Notes under the pieces: generated by a model
What the model saw: only the letters and a program-made list of their open reading frames with translations
Database searches by the model: none
What the model was told of the DNA's origin: nothing
Position numbers and translations under genes: made by a program
Shown: one piece after another, positions 6,032 through 8,512 of the stretch
Position numbering within the stretch: position 1 is the stretch's first letter
How the letters are laid out: the number at the start of each line of letters is the position of its first letter
Source: an uncultured Ruminococcus sp.
GTDB taxonomy: Bacteria; Bacillota; Clostridia; Oscillospirales; Ruminococcaceae
Direction of reading: 5' to 3'
Assembly (NCBI GenBank): GCA_947178195.1
Contig: CAMWXM010000117.1
Span: forward strand, 1-8,512
Length of the DNA stretch: 8,512 bases

Positions 6032-6808
6032 TTACTCGCGTAATGTTTTGTCTAAGCCATATACCTCACGCATCGAGATGTCATGTTCGGCATCGATGCT
6101 TGTGATATTGATACGATAGCTATCATGGGCAATACGATCAATGATTGCATCTGCCAAAGGACTGGCATTGCCACCAAGTTGGTCATACCATTCCTCGAAC
6201 CCATACTGGGAGCAGAAAATCGTAGATGATTTCTTGCGTCTTCGGTGAAGGAGTTCGAAGATATCCTTTTGTTCTGAATCTGTAGGCTTTAAAAGAAGCC
6301 ATTCATCGAGAATCAGAACCAAAGGATTGGCATATTTTGCCATGACTTTTCTATAGTTACCTTCTGTCCTTGCTATTTCTATATCGATAAGCATATCCGG
6401 AAGGCGGACATATTTCGTATTATAATACTGCTTACAGGCCTCCATACCAAAGGCACAGGCCATGTAAGTCTTACCACAGCCTGTAGCGCCGGTAATAAAA
6501 AGATTCCGGTATTCAGATATATACTCACAAGTGGCAAGTCTGTTAATCAGCTCCTTGTTCAGCTTGCACCCGGAAGTGTAGTTGATATCCATGATACACG
6601 CTTCCGGCTGGTCGAATCCGGCATTCTTAATCAGTCTTTTCAGGCGATTGTTTTTACGGTTGCTGTATTCAATATCTACCAGCATGCCGAATTGATCTTC
6701 AAAGGGAATCTCCTTGAACTTTGGATCGTCAAGTTGGTTACGGAATGCATCTGCCATTGACGTAAGGCGCATTTCAATTAATTTATCAATTGTACTCTGA
6801 TTGGTCAT
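6032..6808 (-). CDS. istB: IS21 helper ATPase IstB
   Basis: A 258-residue AAA+ ATPase of the DnaC/IstB class, the usual length for IstB. Walker A is G107-ATGCGK113-T114 (FITGATGCGKT) and Walker B is LVLILDE with D168 and E169. A sensor-1-like strand lies at 195-200 (STIFCS) and a sensor-2 region DAIIDRI with R225. The N-terminal helix (IDKLIEMRLTSMADAFRNQ) is the typical IstB start, thought to contact the transposase. In the IS21 family IstB forms an ATP-dependent oligomer on target DNA and hands the target to IstA. GGAGG lies 8 nt before the ATG and overlaps the last codons of istA, so translation is coupled. The gap after the istA stop is 5 nt. No defect is seen. Confidence 0.93.
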   Translation of the reverse strand: MTNQSTIDKLIEMRLTSMADAFRNQLDDPKFKEIPFEDQFGMLVDIEYSNRKNNRLKRLIKNAGFDQPEACIMDINYTSGCKLNKELINRLATCEYISEYRNLFITGATGCGKTYMACAFGMEACKQYYNTKYVRLPDMLIDIEIARTEGNYRKVMAKYANPLVLILDEWLLLKPTDSEQKDIFELLHRRRKKSSTIFCSQYGFEEWYDQLGGNASPLADAIIDRIAHDSYRINITSIDAEHDISMREVYGLDKTLRE

Positions 6809-6813
6809 AACGA

Positions 6814-8352
6814 TTACCTCCGATAGTAGTCGGCACCTCTTGTGATGCCGTGTGCTTTGTGTGTGGTCTTTGTATCCGTTGTTTCTGATGCAAGCTTTTC
6901 AGAACCCGTTACAAGGATGTTTTTAACACTCTTATAACTTGGTGATGCTGTATAGGATAAAGCTTTTTTGCAGGCTGCTTCCAGCAATGCATCTGAGTAT
7001 TTCCCGGCAAGCTTCAGAAGTCCCATACAACTTCGGTAAGTTTGTTGTTCCACACCTTTGGAGGTTAATATCGCATTAATCACAGTGTACGTATTTATGC
7101 CAATCCGCTCAGACCACTTACGGAAGCGGTCGCCGTTCCATTCCAGATATTTCTGATGTTCTTCCGGCATATGCCCGGTAATGGTGCTGTACTGCCCGGG
7201 ACGTCCTTTCAGACGGCGGTGGGAAGCAATGCGGTTATGATTGTAGAAAATTTCAATAATGGTATCTGTTACCCGTACATCAACTTTCTTTTTGATGTAT
7301 TCATACGGAACTGAATATAGCATTCCGTCCACAGATATGTGATAATTGAACTGGACGGTGGCTGTTTTCCAGTCGCTCAGTTCAAAACGGGTAGCAGGCA
7401 ATGGTGCCGGCAATGGTTTTTCTTCCTCAAGAAATAAGCTTAGCCGGCTACCCTCTTTCTTCTGAAAGAGCCTTTGGTTGAACAGTTCGAGCTTAGCTCT
7501 GATTGCCCGGTTTAATTCGGCAAGGGAGAAGAACTGTTCATCCCGAAGTGCTGCTGTGATCCAGGTAGATATGTTTCCTACCGTCCCTTCAGCATTCGGC
7601 TTGTCCTTGGGAGCCCTGGCACGTGCCGGAATAATAGCGGTGCCATAGTGCTCAGCCATTTCCTGATAGGTTTCATTGATTTGCCGGTCTTTAAATCCGC
7701 CATTGTGAACAACTGCAGTCTTGCAGTTATCCGGTACGAGTATCCTTGCGACACCGCCAAAATATTCGTACATATGAATGTGAGCATTGATCCACGATTT
7801 CTGCTTCATATCCAGACAAGCTTCCACATATGCATACTGGCTGTAGGTCATTACACCAACAAATATGTAGGCTTTGATGATTTCTCCGGTATCAGGGTCA
7901 ATGATAGTTGCAGGATCTCCTGCCCGGTCCACTTCAACCTGTTCCGCAGGCTTGCGGTTGATATGCATGGTAGCACGTCGTTTCTGCTCATCCTGTTGGA
8001 TGTGATAGCAGAACTGAGAATACATGAGCGGCTCTTCGCCATTGGCACGGCAGTCCTCCATGTATTCCGTCCACAAAAGTTTTTTTGTGACTCCATTGCG
8101 AAGCAGTTCCTTGCGGATGTAAGCATAATCTGGCATCCTTTTATTGGATGTGACTTGATTTGCAGAAGGAAAAAATTTTTCTGCAAGGACAGAATCGGTG
8201 TCGTTTTCATCCAGTGGCCGGGAAACGCCTAATTCCTCAGCACGCTTTAAAACACGATTGACCGTCTTCTTGGATACATTGCAGCTGTCGGCAATGCTCT
8301 GCTGACTGAGTTCCAGACTTTTAAGCCTGAGAATCTCTCGATACTTGGTCAT
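6814..8352 (-). CDS. istA: IS21 DDE transposase IstA
   Basis: About 512 residues, full length for IstA. Numbered from the upstream ATG at 8358, the N terminus holds a helix-turn-helix (about 17-40, LSQQSIADSCNVSKKTVNRV). The catalytic core shows D144 (VEVDRAGD), D210 (LVPDNCKT) and E257 (PKDKPNAEGTV), the full DDE triad of the integrase-like core. Family members usually have VDWAGD; here the Trp is Arg, which should not affect metal binding. A beta-rich C-terminal part with a YSVPY motif (~348-352) is also typical. Two starts are possible: ATG at 8358 lies only 2 nt from GGAGG (8365-8361), while ATG at 8352 lies 8 nt away and is preferred. The gene appears intact, so the element may be active. 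Confidence 0.93.
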   Translation of the reverse strand: MTKYREILRLKSLELSQQSIADSCNVSKKTVNRVLKRAEELGVSRPLDENDTDSVLAEKFFPSANQVTSNKRMPDYAYIRKELLRNGVTKKLLWTEYMEDCRANGEEPLMYSQFCYHIQQDEQKRRATMHINRKPAEQVEVDRAGDPATIIDPDTGEIIKAYIFVGVMTYSQYAYVEACLDMKQKSWINAHIHMYEYFGGVARILVPDNCKTAVVHNGGFKDRQINETYQEMAEHYGTAIIPARARAPKDKPNAEGTVGNISTWITAALRDEQFFSLAELNRAIRAKLELFNQRLFQKKEGSRLSLFLEEEKPLPAPLPATRFELSDWKTATVQFNYHISVDGMLYSVPYEYIKKKVDVRVTDTIIEIFYNHNRIASHRRLKGRPGQYSTITGHMPEEHQKYLEWNGDRFRKWSERIGINTYTVINAILTSKGVEQQTYRSCMGLLKLAGKYSDALLEAACKKALSYTASPSYKSVKNILVTGSEKLASETTDTKTTHKAHGITRGADYYRR

Positions 8353-8360
8353 AGCCATGA

Positions 8361-8365
8361 CCTCC
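8361..8365 (-). promoter_or_regulatory. ribosome binding site of istA
   Basis: GGAGG on the minus strand, 2 nt before the ATG at 8358 and 8 nt before the ATG at 8352. The spacing favours the second ATG. Confidence 0.7.
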
Positions 8366-8422
8366 TTTGAATGTATTTACACCAAACGGTGCATGGCTAC
8401 ATTCTAAAGGTTTTATGATAAA

Positions 8423-8469
8423 GGTTTCCACCGCCGGAATGGCGGTTTACTTAAAAACGGATTTGCGGT
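8423..8469 (-). repeat. IS21 inner end repeat, istA side
   Basis: Read inward on the minus strand from 8469: ACCGCAAATCCG, 9 nt, AAACCGCC, TCCGG, GGAAACC. This mirrors 5971-6019. A small palindrome ACCGCC-GGAAT-GGCGGT (8430-8446) sits within it. The region lies in the istA leader, so transposase binding here could also repress istA (inference). Confidence 0.65.
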
Positions 8470-8512
8470 TTCCTGCCCCCGGACAGCAGGGACACGGACG
8501 CCGGATTATTCA

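Larger units (their letters stand above)
5950..8512 (-). mobile_element. IS21-family insertion sequence (istA-istB)
   Basis: The pair of a DDE transposase with HTH followed by an AAA+ helper ATPase, in that order and coupled, defines IS21. Related inverted segments lie outside the two genes at both ends (5971-6019 and 8423-8469). A weaker terminal match is TGAATATTATGGTG at 5950-5963 against TGAATAATCCGGCG read inward from 8512 (10 of 14). Taken at face value the element is about 2.56 kb, close to the usual 2-2.5 kb. The right boundary coincides with the window edge, so the end may lie beyond it and no target duplication can be tested. Confidence 0.8.

Noticed and set aside
6026..6039. GCGAGT-TT-ACTCGC palindrome at the istB stop
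   Set aside because: The loop is only 2 nt and most of it is istB coding sequence, so it is unlikely to be a functional hairpin.
7648..8232. 194-codon plus-strand frame opposite istA
   Set aside because: It is antisense to the catalytic core of a clear IstA. No ribosome site or recognisable domain is seen.
1..8512. CRISPR arrays, tRNA or rRNA genes, riboswitches
   Set aside because: No regularly spaced repeats, no tRNA T-loop/anticodon pattern and no rRNA-like or riboswitch-like conserved blocks were seen on either strand.

Overview
The window looks like an accessory (variable) region of a low-GC Gram-positive genome, most likely a gut clostridium of the Lachnospiraceae type. The reasons are strong AGGAGG-type ribosome sites, very A+T-rich native genes, a clostridial-style Rpn/PD-(D/E)XK gene with a GI(E/K)(E/R/K)G tail, RHS/YD-repeat debris and an IS21-family insertion sequence. 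The family assignment rests on recalled sequence patterns, not on a search.

Layout. 1-900: an A+T-rich stretch with a small single-pass membrane protein on the minus strand, whose real start (446) appears separated from the main frame by a one-base frameshift. It is followed by a minus-strand fragment resembling a YD/RHS repeat. 900-1004: a plus-strand tail fragment, also RHS-like. 1005-4652: a self-contained single-gene unit with a near-consensus extended -10 promoter, a strong ribosome site, a 1183-residue protein and a hairpin terminator. The protein joins an N-terminal calcineurin-like metallophosphoesterase to an HSP90-like GHKL ATPase domain. 4760-5563: a probably 5'-truncated Rpn-family PD-(D/E)XK nuclease gene. 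5564-5949: a junk-like junction holding an open tail, a strong hairpin and the first 25 codons of a small HTH regulator. 5950-8512: an IS21-family element with istA and istB on the minus strand. Its far end lies at or just beyond the window edge.

How it fits together. The only gene that looks both intact and unusual is the phosphoesterase-GHKL fusion. It has its own promoter and terminator and is surrounded by broken mobile or polymorphic genes (RHS fragments, Rpn, a truncated HTH gene, an IS). This is the usual setting of phage-defence and other conflict genes. The architecture suggests an ATP-driven, chaperone-like sensor domain controlling a metal-dependent phosphoesterase/nuclease effector. 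That function is inference. IstA and IstB form a standard transposase and ATPase pair, translationally coupled.
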